Part shown: positions 43,940-56,390 of the stretch, in pieces
Layout of the letters: each line of letters begins with the position of its first letter
Position numbering within the stretch: the stretch's first letter is position 1
DNA from: Rhopalosiphum padi
Taxonomy: Eukaryota > Arthropoda > Insecta > Hemiptera > Aphididae
Assembly (NCBI RefSeq): GCF_020882245.1
Contig: NC_083599.1
Location: 82,207,422 to 82,271,421 of the forward strand
Direction of reading: 5' to 3'
Length of the DNA stretch: 64,000 bases
Notes under the pieces: generated by a model
The model's database searches: none
What the model was told of the DNA's origin: nothing
Seen by the model: only the letters and a program-made list of their open reading frames with translations
Program-made: the position numbers and the translations under genes

Positions 43940-46045
43940 CGTGACACGTCATTTGATCCGATAAATAATATCCGACAACAAATGATCCGGTAGATAATAA
44001 CCCGGCGACAAAATAACCGGCATCAAAAATATCCCGTGACAACGATAACCGGCGATAATCAGTTTTCTGGTTTTCGTGTTGTATAAATACAACACACTAC
44101 AACACTTTGACACAACACAACACAACTTCAACACATTAACACCTGTAAGGTTTTATTAAACGTTTTTTAACATTATTTTTAATAAAATTAAATATGCCAC
44201 TCAAATTTGTTATAAGTCAAAAAGGCAAAAAACTTTTATTATTAAATGGATATTTACATAACATACATCAAAAATACGATGAAAAAATTGTGTGGCGTTG
44301 CACGGAGTACAAGAAATTTTCTTGTAAAGGCCGATGTCATACTACAACAGACAGTGAATCAGGTAATATAATATTATATATTTTATAATTAAATGTAATT
44401 ATATATAAATGCAACGTACGACCAACTACTACATACGTACTGTATACGATATGTAATTTGATAATAATATAATAGCTAAATAATAATTTCAGGGGAGTTA
44501 ATAAAAGAAACGGACCATTCTCATTCACCAAATATTGCTCAAGTCGAAGCTAAAAAGGTGGTTAATTCTATGAAAGAAACAGCTGCAAATGAACAAAAAA
44601 GCACAAGAAATATTATCAGTGAAAATCTCGAAGATGTGTCTGTTCCGGTAATAGGACAATTACCTACAACTAAAGCGCTATCTAGAATAATTCAGAGAAC
44701 ACGATTAATAAAAGAAAATCCACCAATTAATCCTAGCCACGTAAACAGTTTGATCATTCCTGATTTATTCAAATTTACTAAAAAAAATGAATTATTTCTA
44801 ACTTATGATAATGAAAATACTGAAAATCGAATTCTAATATTTTCGACTCAAAGTAATTTGATTAAGCTTCAAAAATCCGATAGTTGGTTTGGCGATGGAA
44901 CCTTTAAATCGGTCCCATCTATTTTTTCACAGTTGTATACTATACATTGTCATAAAAACGAATACGTATTACCATTAGTTTACGTTTTAATGACTGATAG
45001 AACAAAAGATACATATACAGAAGTATTAAATCAATTGTTGAAATGTAAGCCCGATCTTGATTCAAAGTCAATACATATTGATTTTGAGCAAGCGTTTATT
45101 TCAGCATTTAAAGACATTTTTCCTAAATAAATTAATAAATTAATGGATGTTTTTTTTACTTTTGTCAGTGTGTTTGGCGTAAAATACAATCATTAGGATT
45201 ACAAATAATGTATTCTGAAAACGCAACATTTGCTCTTCAAGTAAAACAGTTGTGTGCTTTGGCGTTCGTACCTGTATACATTGTAGTATATGCATTTGAA
45301 GAACTTATAGAGTCAGAATACTACATAGAAAATGAATCTATTTTCCAGCCCATCCTGAATTACTTCGAGGACACTTGGATTGGACGTCCTGTACGAAGGA
45401 AAAGAAGAAGTCCAATTTTTCCATTAAATATATGGAATGTATATGAAAATGTTTTAATGAAACGACCAAGAACAAATAATGCAGTAGAGGGGTGGCATAA
45501 TGCATTTAATTCTTCCATAGGAGTCTATCATACGACAATATGGAAATTTATTAATTTTATTAAAACTGAACAAAACTTGGTGGAAGCTAAAATAGAAAAA
45601 ATTAATTTAGGAGAAAGCCATGCATCAAAAAGAAAAAAATATAAAGATTTGGACCAGCGACTAGAAAATGTTGTATTAAATTACCAAAGAGGTGATATAT
45701 TAAATTACTTAAAAGGTATTGCTCATAATTTCAATTTTTAATCATTAAATTATATATATTTATCACAGAAAAACAATTATTTTATATTTTGACTGTCAAT
45801 AATTTTGATTTTATATTATTTATTTATCATAGAAACACAATTATATTTATCCTACAATAATTATTATATCTACATTTATATTTATATATTTTTTTAACTG
45901 TCAATAATTTTGATTTTATATTATTTATAAAATACCGGATATTTTTAACCCGGTTAATTTGAGTACAGGATATTTTTGCACTGGATCTAATAACGCGGAT
46001 CATTTGTCGGCGGATATTATTTATCGGATCAAATGTCGTGGAACC
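43940..46045 (+). mobile_element. FLYWCH-type MULE with 9-bp duplication
   Basis: Flanked by a perfect 9-bp duplication ATTTTGTAT (43931-43939 and 46046-46054). The empty site restores the hAT frame (NQTILY-EISL). The ends are related inverted repeats sharing CATTTGATCCGATAAATAA and ATATCCG. Inside both ends the motif ATCCGaTAA/AaCCGGC is reiterated many times (43960-44060; 45925-46035). Confidence 0.95.
44194..45741 (+). pseudogene. MULE transposase with FLYWCH zinc finger
   Basis: Exon 1 (44194-44362) starts MPLKFVISQKGKKLLLLNGY and holds most of a FLYWCH finger (VWRCTEYKKFSCKGRCHTT). The donor GTAATA and acceptor TTTCAG at 44492 join in frame to exon 2 (GELIKETDHSHSPNIA), completing the finger. 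The MULE core shows WFGDGTFKSVPSIFSQLYTI (first Asp) and SIHIDFEQAFISAFKDI (second Asp). After a break near 45130, CVWRKIQSLGLQ follows, then TNNAVEGWHNAFNSSIGVYH (Glu) to the stop at 45741. The break near 45127-45165 (frameshift and stop before the zinc-binding part) makes this copy inactive as read. Otherwise it is nearly full length. Confidence 0.85.
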
Positions 46046-46495
46046 ATTTTGTATGAGATTTCTTTGGATGATATCCTAAAAGAGTTCATTAGCCGTACAG
46101 CAGAAAGAAAAAGTGTATTTGGCAAAATGTAAATTATTCATTAAAATTTAAACTGTATATTATATTTATTAATATTGTATAATAAAATATAGTTATGGGA
46201 TTTTTGTTTAAAGACTGTACAACAAAGAATTTGTGTATGTGAAAAAGTTAATTACAACTGTAATTTGTATTGTTAATAAATGTTTATACCTACATGATTT
46301 GAATTTGTTTAATAAATATTTGTAAGAAAAAAAATTAATTATATCTTATTTCCTCGGCATAGGTGCTGTAAAAATTGGGGAGGGGTGGAGACAAAGCACT
46401 AAAAATTAAACACCACTATTTTTGCTCCTATGCTCTCTAGAATAAAGCTTGAAATATTTTGCCCCCATAGCAAAAAAATCGTTCCGGCGCCCCTG

Positions 46496-46754
46496 AACAT
46501 AATATGTTCGTATTTTATAAAAAGTACTAGTGGCTGGTGTGTCTCGGTCCCGGGCATTGTAGAAGGTGGTCAAGGTGGTCGAGTGAAGTACGGTTCACCG
46601 GTTATTCGGTAGGGAATGGTAATCGGATGTCTAGAAATAGGTCACTAAAATTTTTATAAAGTCGATTTCCATGGTTGTGAGTTATCAGTAATCATTCGGT
46701 GTAAAAGTTTGTCTTGACGCTTGCCCGATTTATAAAATAAACACAGTACGACGG
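46496..46754. other. Short spacer without recognised gene
   Basis: Lies between the composite hAT end at 46495 and the next hAT pseudogene. Somewhat GC-richer, with no coding signal I trust. Confidence 0.4.
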
Positions 46755-49440
46755 TTTTGTTTTGCCAATACTCCAATTACTTCCTCAACCTCAACATCAA
46801 CTTCGCGATGAATATTAAGAGCTGCTAAACCATTCATTCCTAACTGCCCAACTGAATTTCTATGATAAGTTTATGATTTTTTTTTAGAGTGGAAAATCTT
46901 CTTTCTGGTTCACACGATGTAACATGAAGTGTTGCAAAAATTTTAAGCAGTTTGAACACATTTGGAAAGAGATCTTTATTACACTTATCAAGAGCATCTA
47001 GAAGACCATGTACACTTGAGTTTTACAAATGTGTACGCCAAAACTTTACTTCCACTTCAGAAACTTCTTGATCAATATCATTTGAATAAAATTCACTTAA
47101 ACCTTTGATCACTTGGTCATCATAATTTTCATTGGAAATTAGAAAACTAAAGCCAGCTATAATACTTTTATGGTTTAAAAATCAGTCTTTTAAGTGTTGA
47201 ACTAAGTTGTCCACAAATGGAAGGAATAAACTAATTTTAAAAAATTGCTCAGGGTCATCTGTAGAATAATCTGATCTATGTTTTTGTCGCTTAACCTTTC
47301 TGGGGATGGTAATTTCAAAATCCATTTTCTTTGACCTTTCTGTAAGCTCTTCAAAATACTTATGAAACTCATCATCACAATTTTCTCTTATTTTTGAAGT
47401 TCAGAAAGTACTAGGTCAACATGATGTAAAGCTTGAAATAAATCTATGTTGATTTTTTGTAAATATGAACAAAGATTTTTTGTATATTGAAATATTTTAT
47501 GAATGACAATAAGACTTACATTAAATTCTGATGTTTGTATAGCTGAAAGTAACTGGGCTGATCTTGATGACGTTTCAGTATTTGGTACTGAAATACACCA
47601 ATTGAGTTATATCTTTCGGACCATATAGAAGGACAGTCTTTTTAATTTTTTTTTTTACTCATACAAGAATTATCTTACTTAAACTTATTCAAGTGATTTG
47701 AAAACTCAAATCTACGCTTAAGAGTGTTAAGAAATACATAAATATTTTCTATTGTGCCCATAGCATTTCTAATGCTGGGAATATTACAAGCATATGATAC
47801 AGATAGATTTAAATTATGTACACTACAATAAATGTATAAAGCACTTTTGTATGTCTCTCGGATACAAGCTTGAACACCATTAAATTTGCCACTCATGGCT
47901 GCTACCCCATCATACCCTGACACGGCACGTTACGGTCGCCAGTACAAAGTACAGGCACCACAACGACCGGTCTGCACCTTATCAACCACCACTACGGGCA
48001 AAGTCGGCACGACATAGTCAACTCTCCCACCTCGCCGCAAAGGGCGGGACGGGAAGACAGGTCGGCCCGGGCAAGTACCGGCCGCCCGGTATCGGTCTCT
48101 TTCGCAACAACTGTTATACGAACAAGACGTGCCGAAATCATTCTCGTTACGGTCAGCAATACTGCTCAGAAAAACCACGTTTTTCCCTTGTTTTTTTTTT
48201 TTTTTCATTTTGCAAGACATTTCTTGTGAGTACACGCTTTTCATCGGTGGCGTTCACCATCCGGTTTTACCACCCGACATATTCAACACACACGGTGTGT
48301 TCATCGACACTGGTCGTCGCTATTTTTTATTATAGGCGTTCGTCGTTCGTGTGCTACTCTTCGCCGCACGCGATCTGTACCCAAACTCATGTGTAACGTT
48401 GACGTATAAATAAACACTATACACTATTATACTTTTATCGGTGTTCGACTTTGTTTTTATTACCCTCGTGTCGTTACCAACACCAACACCACGAGTTGAC
48501 CGGACCACAGCGGAACCCTTAGCTGTAATTACCGCCGTAGCCGCGTCAACCCTTGTCCTCTAAGATAGTTTAAATCAAGTTTTAATTTTGTAAGTTCATC
48601 AATAATAGTTTGTGCTAAACTATGACCACTCAGTAACAGGAAAAATTTTTAAAAAAGATTCATGTATTTTTTTATCTTCCAAATCATATCTCACACAAAG
48701 AGAAAACTCTGTTCAGTACCTAGACATCAGAAGTCTCATCAGCTAATATAGCAAAATAACAGTTTGAATTTATTTTGTTAACTATTTTAGATGATTTAAT
48801 TTCAAAACAAGAATCTAATATTTCATTTTGAATTTTAGGACTAGTATATTGAGCATTGTTACCACAGTTTTCTCTTGCAAGTAAAAATGTATCATTACCA
48901 GCGTTAATGGTAGCTTTAAGATATAATCTTAAAATGGTTCGAAAGTTTCCATCATTTTCAATTGGTTCTTGTAAATTTAAATGTCCAAAATCCCTATGTC
49001 CTTTTAGAGATATTCCTTTCCGTCCACAGACTATGACTGTCTCGATTACTGGAATAATAATTTTACGGTTAGTTTTTATCAGTTTTTCTTTAACTTTCTC
49101 CAAATGAAGGTAAGGTTTTAGTTGAAGCTATTGCATGATGTGACTGGTATTCTAATAAACTTTGCTTGTGATAATTACTGTTTTTATGCTTATTAAATTT
49201 ATAATTACTTTTTTTTTAAGCATTAAAAGGTTATAAGCATAGTTGACGAAGTGCTTTATTACTTGAGCCAGGTTTATTATTAGCATAGAACACACAATAT
49301 TTACAATAAGCACTATTCTCAATACCACTATAAGCAAGCCATTTCCACCGATGAAGCCAATAATATTGAAATTTAAAATTTAAACAATTCTTACCAAATG
49401 CAGTAGATGGAAATTTGAAATTAGGACCTAAAAAAATTAA
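46755..49440 (-). pseudogene. hAT transposase (TTF/THAP12-like type) split by a solo LTR
   Basis: Minus strand. The 5' part has a TTF zinc finger (FQYYWLHRWKWLAYSGIENS, AYCKYCVFYANNKPGSSNKA) at about 49395-49230. VIVCGRKGISLKGHRDFGHL, NDGNFRTILRLYLKATINAG and NCYFAILADETSDV (first Asp, about 48735) follow. The frame then reaches LKLDLNYLRGQG at the solo LTR (47918-48548) and resumes on the far side with YDGVAAMSGKFNGVQACI and YIYCSVHNLNLSVS. The C-terminal end near 46760-46960 shows LHVTSCEPERRFSTLKK and GLAALNIHREVDVEVEEVIG. Frameshifts occur throughout. Confidence 0.85.
47918..48548 (+). repeat. 631-bp solo LTR with 4-bp duplication
   Basis: Begins TGACACGGCACG and ends CCGCGTCA (TG...CA), flanked by ACCC on both sides (47914-47917 and 48549-48552). 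It is GC-rich, with an AATAAA at about 48409. Excising it with one ACCC restores the hAT frame (LRGQG-YDGVAAM). Related to the blocks at 17279-17622 and 13807-14245. Confidence 0.9.
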
Positions 49441-49928
49441 TTTCTTTCAATTATCTTACTATTTAACATTTTAATAAAAATAATTATAATACTTATAATA
49501 ATCAAATAACATTTTATTATTTTAATATAAATCAAAATATAAAATGTTTTACTTTATTTTATATTAATGTATCATCATTATGAATTGATAATGATGATTA
49601 AAATATAGAATGTATTCAAAGTTAATTAGATCAATGTCTATTACTTACCAGGTACCCAGATTGTCGAAAGACTATCAATCTTTTCGGAATTCGTTAATTC
49701 TTTTTTTCCAACATAATTTTTTATATCGAAAGTGCTACCTGCCGTTGAGTATTGCCGTAAAGTATTTTATTATTTATGAACGATCCCCGTTTTATACGGA
49801 CCTCCCCTCACAGTTTTCAGAAAGTGGGATTATGAATCGTGCGTATAAAAATTTTTTTTTTTGAATGTTAATTTGAATGCTTAATTATTAATTTTGAAAG
49901 TATAGTAAGTTGATTAATAATTACGAAA
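49441..49928. other. 5' flank and leader of the gypsy element
   Basis: AT-rich. The part 49720-49850 (GTATTGCCGTAAAG to GAAAGTGGGATTATG) may include the end of a 5' LTR and primer site, but I could not prove LTR borders. Confidence 0.35.
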
Positions 49929-52456
49929 ATGCCGAATGCTAACAATATTGACGGTATGTATACTCGGTCTCGCGCAAATGAAACCAAGAAGGATGCGGAA
50001 CGTAATGAAGAAAGCTCGAACGACAACATGGGTACTGCACTACAGAATGAAATTGTACAAAGTGTCGAGGCACCAGTTAAGGAAAATTCACAGCATAATA
50101 TGCCCACCAACGAGAAGGCACTAGGTGTACAAAATGATTCGAAAAAAACATCGCAGGATAGATCGAACGTCGAGAACGCGAATGCAGTCGATACAACCAC
50201 TATGCTCGATACGCTGATGGTACAAAATAATATGCTCATGGAGTTATTGAAATTGCAGCAAAATAAACCGCTCAACGATATAACAATTGCTCCAGATTTA
50301 AATAAAGCGATACCGACTATCAATGGACTCAACACTGGATATCAAGCGTTAGACTGGTTGCGGACCGTAAATGGAGTTGCTAATCTACATAGGTAACCCG
50401 ATAATTTTAAGCTACAATCCGTACGCGCAAACTTGGAAGGTGATGCTCGCCATTGGTATGCGTCACGTGACATCAAAAACTGGGTGGACTTCGAAAGACA
50501 ATTCCACAAAACTTTCGTTGGTACCGTCATGACTGGTGACTGATGGAAAGAAATGTCTCGCCGTATTCAAGTTCGCAACGAAAATATACACGAATACTTC
50601 CACGAGAAAGTACACCTATGTAAGATGGTCGGAATGTCCTTTCACGAAATGAAAATACAAATATTGGAAGGTTTATACTCTAAAGATTTGTGTGTCTATT
50701 TGTTAAGTCGTAACCATGAGGACGAGGACGAACTGTTGAGCGACGTAGTCGAATATGGACGCTTGGATGCATCCCGTTCGAGTTGCATTCATCATACATT
50801 GGATACCAAGGAAAAGGACAAGCAAAAGTCAAGTGCAACCCGACCGACGGCTGTAGCCATGCCAAAGAAGGATCAGATAAAAACCATGACCGGAGCACTA
50901 ACCATACGCTCGTGTTATAACTGCGGGTCGAAAGAACACATTTCGCCGTCATGTCCGAAGCCAAGAAGGGAGAAAGGCGCGTGCTACGAATGCGCGGCCA
51001 CGGATCATCAAATAGGAGCCTGTCCGTCACGATAAAAACGATTTGGTGATGACGGAAAACATATGTCTGCTGGTTTGATGAACATCGATGTGGAGAGCGA
51101 CAGTGGGCCAACAGACGAGTACCCGATGCCGTATGAAGTTCAATGCGAGTTCAATGTACCAGCGGAGGAAGGGGAGGAGTGTCATGTCAACGCGGTGGTC
51201 GACACAGGAAGTCCGGTAAGTTTAATTAAAAGCGAATTTATTCCGAATAATAATTTTGTACTTAAGTCCGCGGACGGTTGTAATTTTTCGGGAATTAATG
51301 GCGCAAAAGTCGACGTATTAGGGATTTTTGAAACAAAATTGTTAGTAAATAATAACATAATGAATATTACATTCTATGTCGTATCAAATAATACTATGAG
51401 CGCAAGCGCGATTTTAGGTAGAGATCTTTTAACAAAGCCAGGATATAAAATCGAATTTATAAATAATGAAATAAATATAATTAAGCTGAACGATGACGAG
51501 ACCATGAAAGAGGCAATTGATAATTGGAACGAAATATTATGTATCGATTTTTACCCGTATGTAAATACGCGTAAAGACATAGTGAATGTAAATCCCGAAT
51601 TAGACTGCGATGTAAATAACGAATTTATTAAAATTTATAATGACGAATACCTAGCGAGAATAAATGTCGAACCACAGAGTGATGATCATTGCAATTTTGA
51701 AATGAAAATAGTTTTGAAGCATGAGCAACCTATTTCTTTTCGGCCGAGGAGATTGTCATACAGCGAGCAAGGCAGTTTACGTAATATTATTGACGAGTTA
51801 TTGGCCGAAAACATAATAAGACCAAGTAATAGCCCCTATTGTAGTCGGATCGTGTTAGTAAAAAAAAAAATAAAGGTTTTAGGTTGTGTGTAGATTACCG
51901 AGAATTAAACAAAATTACTGTGAGACAATTTTCCGGCGCCTTTAATAGACGACCAATTATACCGTTTAAAAGAGAAAAAAATATTTACTTCGTTAGACCT
52001 CAAAAATAGATTCCATCCTGTACGCATGAACGAAACTTCTATTCCATATACGTCCTTTGTCACGCCAATAGGACAATATGAATATCTGAGAATGCCATTC
52101 GGATTGTCAAATTCGCCTCGAATTTTCAATCGGTATATTCAATTTATATTTCATTACCTAATTAGTCGGGGGGACTTAATCGTATATTTAGACGACATGT
52201 TAATCGCGGCAACACGGAATTTTCTCGAGCATTTTAAAATATTATCTAAAGTTGTCCGTTTAGCTGCAAAACATAAATTACGTTTTAATTTTGATAAATG
52301 TTCTTTTGGTTTTTGTGAGGTAGAGTATCTCGGATATATCGTAAATGAGCATGGTATATGACCTAGTACCAAACATATAGACGCAATGCTTACTTACCCA
52401 ACCCTAAAAAATCAAAAACAGGTCAGGCAGTTTTTAGGGCTAGCTAGTTATTTTCG

Positions 52457-54620
52457 GTTGCATCCAAAAACCGCACACTTTTGATTTTGACCCTAAAAAG
52501 GTCGATAGCCAAAAACCGCACAGCTTATCGGTCATTGTATACAAATTGCCGTACATTTATAGTGGGTTAAAACCGCACACTATTTTTAGTTATAATAGTG
52601 AAAAGATAAGATTATAAGATATGTACTATTCAATAATCAAGTATTTAGTTGTCACTCGTTATTAGGCGGTCTCGATTCGATTAGTGTACCTACGTCTATA
52701 ATTTAGTATTAAAACGTTGATATCTTAAATTTGTATAATGGATTTTAAAATTATTTAAAGTAATAAAGGGGGAAAGTGCTTATTACTTGACGATTTTAAA
52801 TACCGAAAATTTCGAGTTAATATAAGTGGAAATGTTGTTTGGCGGTGTTTTATTAAAAATTGTACATCCTCAGTTACAACATGCAGTCAATTGAAGAATA
52901 TATTAAAAATAAATAACACACACAAACATGAACAGGTGGATACTGTGAAAATTCAAATTCAAGAGGTACGTAATGTATGTAAACGCAAGGCTTGTAATGA
53001 CATTTATGAAAGACCGCGAAAAATAATACGGAAAGAGGTATTATCCATAGACAATAATGCAGTTATAGGAAGCAATGACGTAAACTTAATAAGGAAGTCG
53101 ATATATAATGAACGAAGGAAACTTTTACCAAATTTACCGAAAAGTTTGGAGGACGCTCTAAACTTTGTTTCAAATAGCGATATTTTAACCTGCCAAAATG
53201 AAAAAATGACCTTCGTGTATAAACAAGATGAAATGATTATTGTTACGTGTAAAAAAAATATTGAATTTTTATGTAATCATTGTGATGAATACTTGGCTGA
53301 CGGTACTTTTACATACAAACCAAAGTATTTTTATCAACTGTATACTATACACGGATGGAGCAGAAATTATTATTTTCCTTTAGTACATTGTTTTTTACCT
53401 TCTAAAACTGAATCGTGTTACTTAAAAATGTGGGTCAATATTAAAAATATATGTTTGGAGTTAAGACAAGTTTTAAATATAAACATTATCCATCTCGATT
53501 TTGAGATAGCTGCTCATACGGCTGTGCAAAGCACATTTTCTGGAGTAACAGTTAAAGGCTGTAGATTCCACTTTGGTCAAGCTTTATGGCGGAAAATCCA
53601 ATCAAAGAATAACCTTCGACAATCATATAATGCTAAGCAAAATGAAACTGGTGAGTGGCTAAAAATGTTTTTTGGATTACCATTTTTACCAGTACATGAA
53701 CTATGAAGTCACTGATGCATTCGTTGATTTAATGTCCATATGTCCACAAGATGCATGTTCTGAATTTGGAGACTACATTCTTAACACCTACATTGAAGGA
53801 CAATTCCCAATGGAAATTTGGACCCATCCAATCAATGCAAATATAAAAACAAGGACTACGAATGGAGCTGAAAGATTTCACCAAGGGTTTAATTCTGAAT
53901 TTTATTCTCCGAATCCATCTGTATTTATGGTTATTGATGTTTTAAGAAATATTCATATCGATACAGTGACACGTATGAACCAGTACCATAAGGGAATTCA
54001 AAATATAATCCGTCCAATTGAAAAACAAAAACAAGTTAGTAAATAGGTACATAATAATAATATTTTTGATTTTTAATTAAATTGTATTTATTTTTAGGAG
54101 TATTTGTTTCAATTTTGGGAAGTATTTTTACGTGACGGAGATCGTATGCAGTTTTTAAAAAACGTCGGCAGTCGGTTTCAGCCAATCAAACTTTGAAAGT
54201 TTTAAATTTTTTTTAAATTAATATTTTAAATTTTTGAAATTCCTATAAATTTTTAGTTTTACATTTTTTTTTTTTTAATTAATATTTTAAATTATTTAAT
54301 ATACACATGTTTAAGTTGACATTAATTCATAATATTAGAGGTATACAATTTTTAAATAAATACATTTTTTTGAACTATGAGATTATAAATATGAATTATT
54401 GATTTAAATTATGAATTACAAATTATGAATTATACATATACATATGCGTTTTTTGTTTATCGACCTTTTTGGGGTCAAAATCATAACTGTGCGGTTTTTG
54501 GATACGACAATTTTTATAATTGTGCGGTTTTAACCTATTAAATGTGTGCGGTTTTAACCTACCAAAAATGTGCGGTTTTGTCCTGTATTTTATCAAAAGT
54601 GTGCGGTTTTTGGAGTCAAC
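52457..54620 (+). mobile_element. FLYWCH-type MULE with 10-bp duplication inside gypsy RT
   Basis: Flanked by GTTATTTTCG on both sides (52447-52456 and 54621-54630). Removing it restores the RT frame (LASYFR-RFINNF). The ends GTTGCATCCAAAAACC and its partner (inverse GTTGACTCCAAAAACC) are matched inverted repeats. The motif AAACCGCACA recurs three times at the left (52467-52580) and five times inverted at the right (54487-54612). Confidence 0.95.
52738..54195 (+). pseudogene. MULE transposase with FLYWCH zinc finger, nearly complete
   Basis: Starts MDFKII at 52738, has one early TAA, then the FLYWCH finger (GGKCLLLDDFKYRKFRVN, VVWRCFIKNCTSSVTT, THKHEQ). The MULE core shows EYLADGTFTYKPKYFYQLYT (first Asp), HLDFEIAAHTAVQ (second Asp), VKGCRFHFGQALWRKIQ (zinc-binding-like) and TTNGAERFHQGFNSEFYSP (Glu). 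A frameshift lies near 53696 after LPFLPVHE. A terminal intron (GTTAGT donor near 54034, TTTTTAG acceptor near 54097) may join to EYLFQFWEVFLRDGDRM. Only the early stop and this frameshift separate it from an intact gene, so the insertion is probably young. Confidence 0.85.
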
Positions 54621-56020
54621 GTTATTTTCGACGTTTCATTAATAATTTTTCGATAATAGCTAACCCTTATATGATCTCGTAAAAAAAGATGTCGATTTTT
54701 CTTTCGGTGAGCAAGAACAGGAAACATTCAAATACTTGATTTCAGTGTTAACAAAGACACCGGTATTAGCCATATATTCCCCCACGGTGGAAACGGAGCT
54801 GTGCATTGCGACGCGAGTTCGTCCGGTTTTGGGGAAATTTTACTTCAAAAACAGCTCGATAACAAATTTAAACCTGTGTTTTACTTCAGTCAACGCACAT
54901 CTCCCGTTGAATCAAAATATCATAGTTACGAGCTAGAATGCCTGGCGGTCGTATATGCGATAATACGTTTTCATGCATATCTATATGGTATATCGTTTAA
55001 AGTAATGACGGATTGCGATAGTTTCAGATTAACATTAAATAAACAGGACGTAAATACTCGAATTTCCCGGTGGGCTTTATTTTTGCAAAATTACGATTTC
55101 AGTATTTTCCACCGTCCTAATAAAAACATGCAGCCCGTCGACGCATTTAGCCGTTGTCATGCAATTCTCGTATTAGAATCAAATACATTTGAACAGGTAC
55201 TCGCCGTTCGACAAAGCACGGACGAAGATATTGTACATATTAAAGATAAATTGCTGACGAGCGATAACAAATTTTATGAATTACGTAATGGCTTGGTTTA
55301 TCGCAAAGAAAACAAGCGCATTAGATTTTATGTTCCGAAGTCAATGGAGAATAATGTAATACGTACATGCCACGACGAATGGCCCACGTAGGTTTGCGGA
55401 AAGTTATTGAAAATATATCTCGCGTGTATTGGTTTCCCGATATGAAAAATAAAGTACGACGTTACATAGATAATTGTTTAAAATGTATTGAGTTTTCTAA
55501 CCTAGTGGAAGAAAAGAAGGTTTTTTATTTAGTATCCCGAAAGGAGACAAACCGTTTGTTACTTTACACATAGACCATTTAGGCTCATTAGAGAAAACAA
55601 GCAATAAAACCAAATTCATTTTAGTGGTAATCGATGCTTTTAGTAAATTCGTACGCCTTTACCCGTGCCGTACTACCAAATCCGACGAAGTGATAAAACA
55701 GTTGTCCAATTATTTCCAAACTTATTCCAAACCTTGTCAAATAATTAGCGATCGTGGTACATCTTTTACGGCTACTAATTTTAAAGAGTTTTTAAAAAAC
55801 GAATCAGTGAAATTGACTTTGGTCGCATCAGATACGCCCAGAGCCAACGGTCAAGTAGAAATAGTGAATAACTCGATAGTACCAATGCTAGCTAAATTGA
55901 CGGAATTAACAGGTAGATGGAATAGAGTGTTACAAAAGGTAGAATTCGCTATTAATAACAGGTCCAAGCCCTAGCATGTTATTATTTGGTTTGCACCAAG
56001 TAGGCGAAATTAATGACGAG

Positions 56021-56390
56021 GGGTGCATGTAAAAACTTTGAATAATATGGTTTTGAATATACAATTTTTTGAATCTATTAATCTTTGAATCTTTATTTAT
56101 TGGAAGTATCATTAATTGGAAATGATAAACATGGGTTGATAATAAATTTGAATCAACAAATCAGGAATCGGCATTACATGGAATCGATAAGTCTGGAACT
56201 GACATAATTTGGAATCTATAAACTTTGAATCTTCTTTACTTGGAAACGATAAATTTGGACTATACATTATTTGGAAACAATATTCCAAGAATCTGCATTC
56301 CTTGGAAACCGTAAATATTTGAAACTACTATTTCTGAAAAAACGTTTATTGAATCTATATAATTTGGAAATTTAGAATGAATAAACCTTG
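56021..56390. repeat. Array of degenerate TTGGAAwCkATAA motifs
   Basis: At least six related units (TTGGAAATGATAAA, TGGAATCGATAAG, TTGGAATCTATAAAC, TTGGAAACGATAAAT, TTGGAAACAATAT, TTGGAAACCGTAAAT) spaced about 25-45 bases apart begin where the gypsy element is cut off. This resembles the reiterated-motif ends of the MULEs in this window, but no transposase or partner end was found. Confidence 0.5.

Larger units (their letters stand above)
41223..46130 (+). pseudogene. hAT transposase (TTF zinc finger, ZMYM1-like) split by a MULE
   Basis: A small upstream exon (about 41235-41311, DDPSIFEIPSKQTTVKDN then GTATGT) precedes the TTF zinc-finger exon (about 41985-42150, CQLKWFNSFSWLHYVKEK, VLCYPCALA). 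The long frame from 42542 contains SPFMAIMADGTTDISGQEQF (first Asp), LCFDGAATMSGHISGVQKRI, IHCSNHSLDLALSD and FCPTRWTVRVKAVNRFI. After a frameshift near 43495 the C-terminal part runs to LTHLLLLHLNQTILY, where a MULE is inserted (43940-46045). The last residues (EISLDDILKEFISRTAER) lie at 46055-46130. Stops at about 42167 and 42200 and the frameshift inactivate it. Confidence 0.85.
39999..46495. mobile_element. Composite of two head-to-head hAT copies between inverted ends
   Basis: The left end CAGTGGCGCATTTAAAC (39999) and the right end (46495, inverse CAGGGGCGCCGGAACG) are related inverted hAT ends, each with a nearby GCCATGGGGC or GCTATGGGGG patch. Flanks AACATCCG and AACATAAT share 5 of 8 bases, so the two ends may or may not come from one insertion. 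The copies inside face each other: C-terminus at the left end on minus, C-terminus at the right end on plus. Confidence 0.4.
49929..56020 (+). pseudogene. Ty3/gypsy retrotransposon gag-pol, split by a MULE
   Basis: Gag starts MPNANNIDGMYTRSRANETK at 49929, breaks frame near 50393, and continues EGDARHWYASRDIKNWVDFE to two CCHC knuckles (CYNCGSKEHISPSC and CYECAATDHQIGAC, about 50918-51030). The protease is seen at AVVDTGSPVSLIKSEF and ILGRDLL (51195-51425). RT begins QPISFRPRRLSYSEQGSLRN, includes FGLSNSPRIFNRY and VYLDDMLIA (YxDD box, about 52182), and is interrupted after GLASYFR by a MULE (52457-54620). RNase H (HCDASSSGFGEILLQKQL) and integrase (CHDEWPTHVG, CLKC; VIDAFSKF, SDRGTSFTATNF, GQVEIVN) follow to about 56020, where the element is cut off. 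Several frameshifts and stops make it inactive. No 3' LTR was found. Confidence 0.88.

Noticed and set aside
49868..50335. 155-codon minus-strand frame opposite gypsy Gag
   Set aside because: Antisense shadow; the plus frame has Gag features and leads into zinc knuckles.
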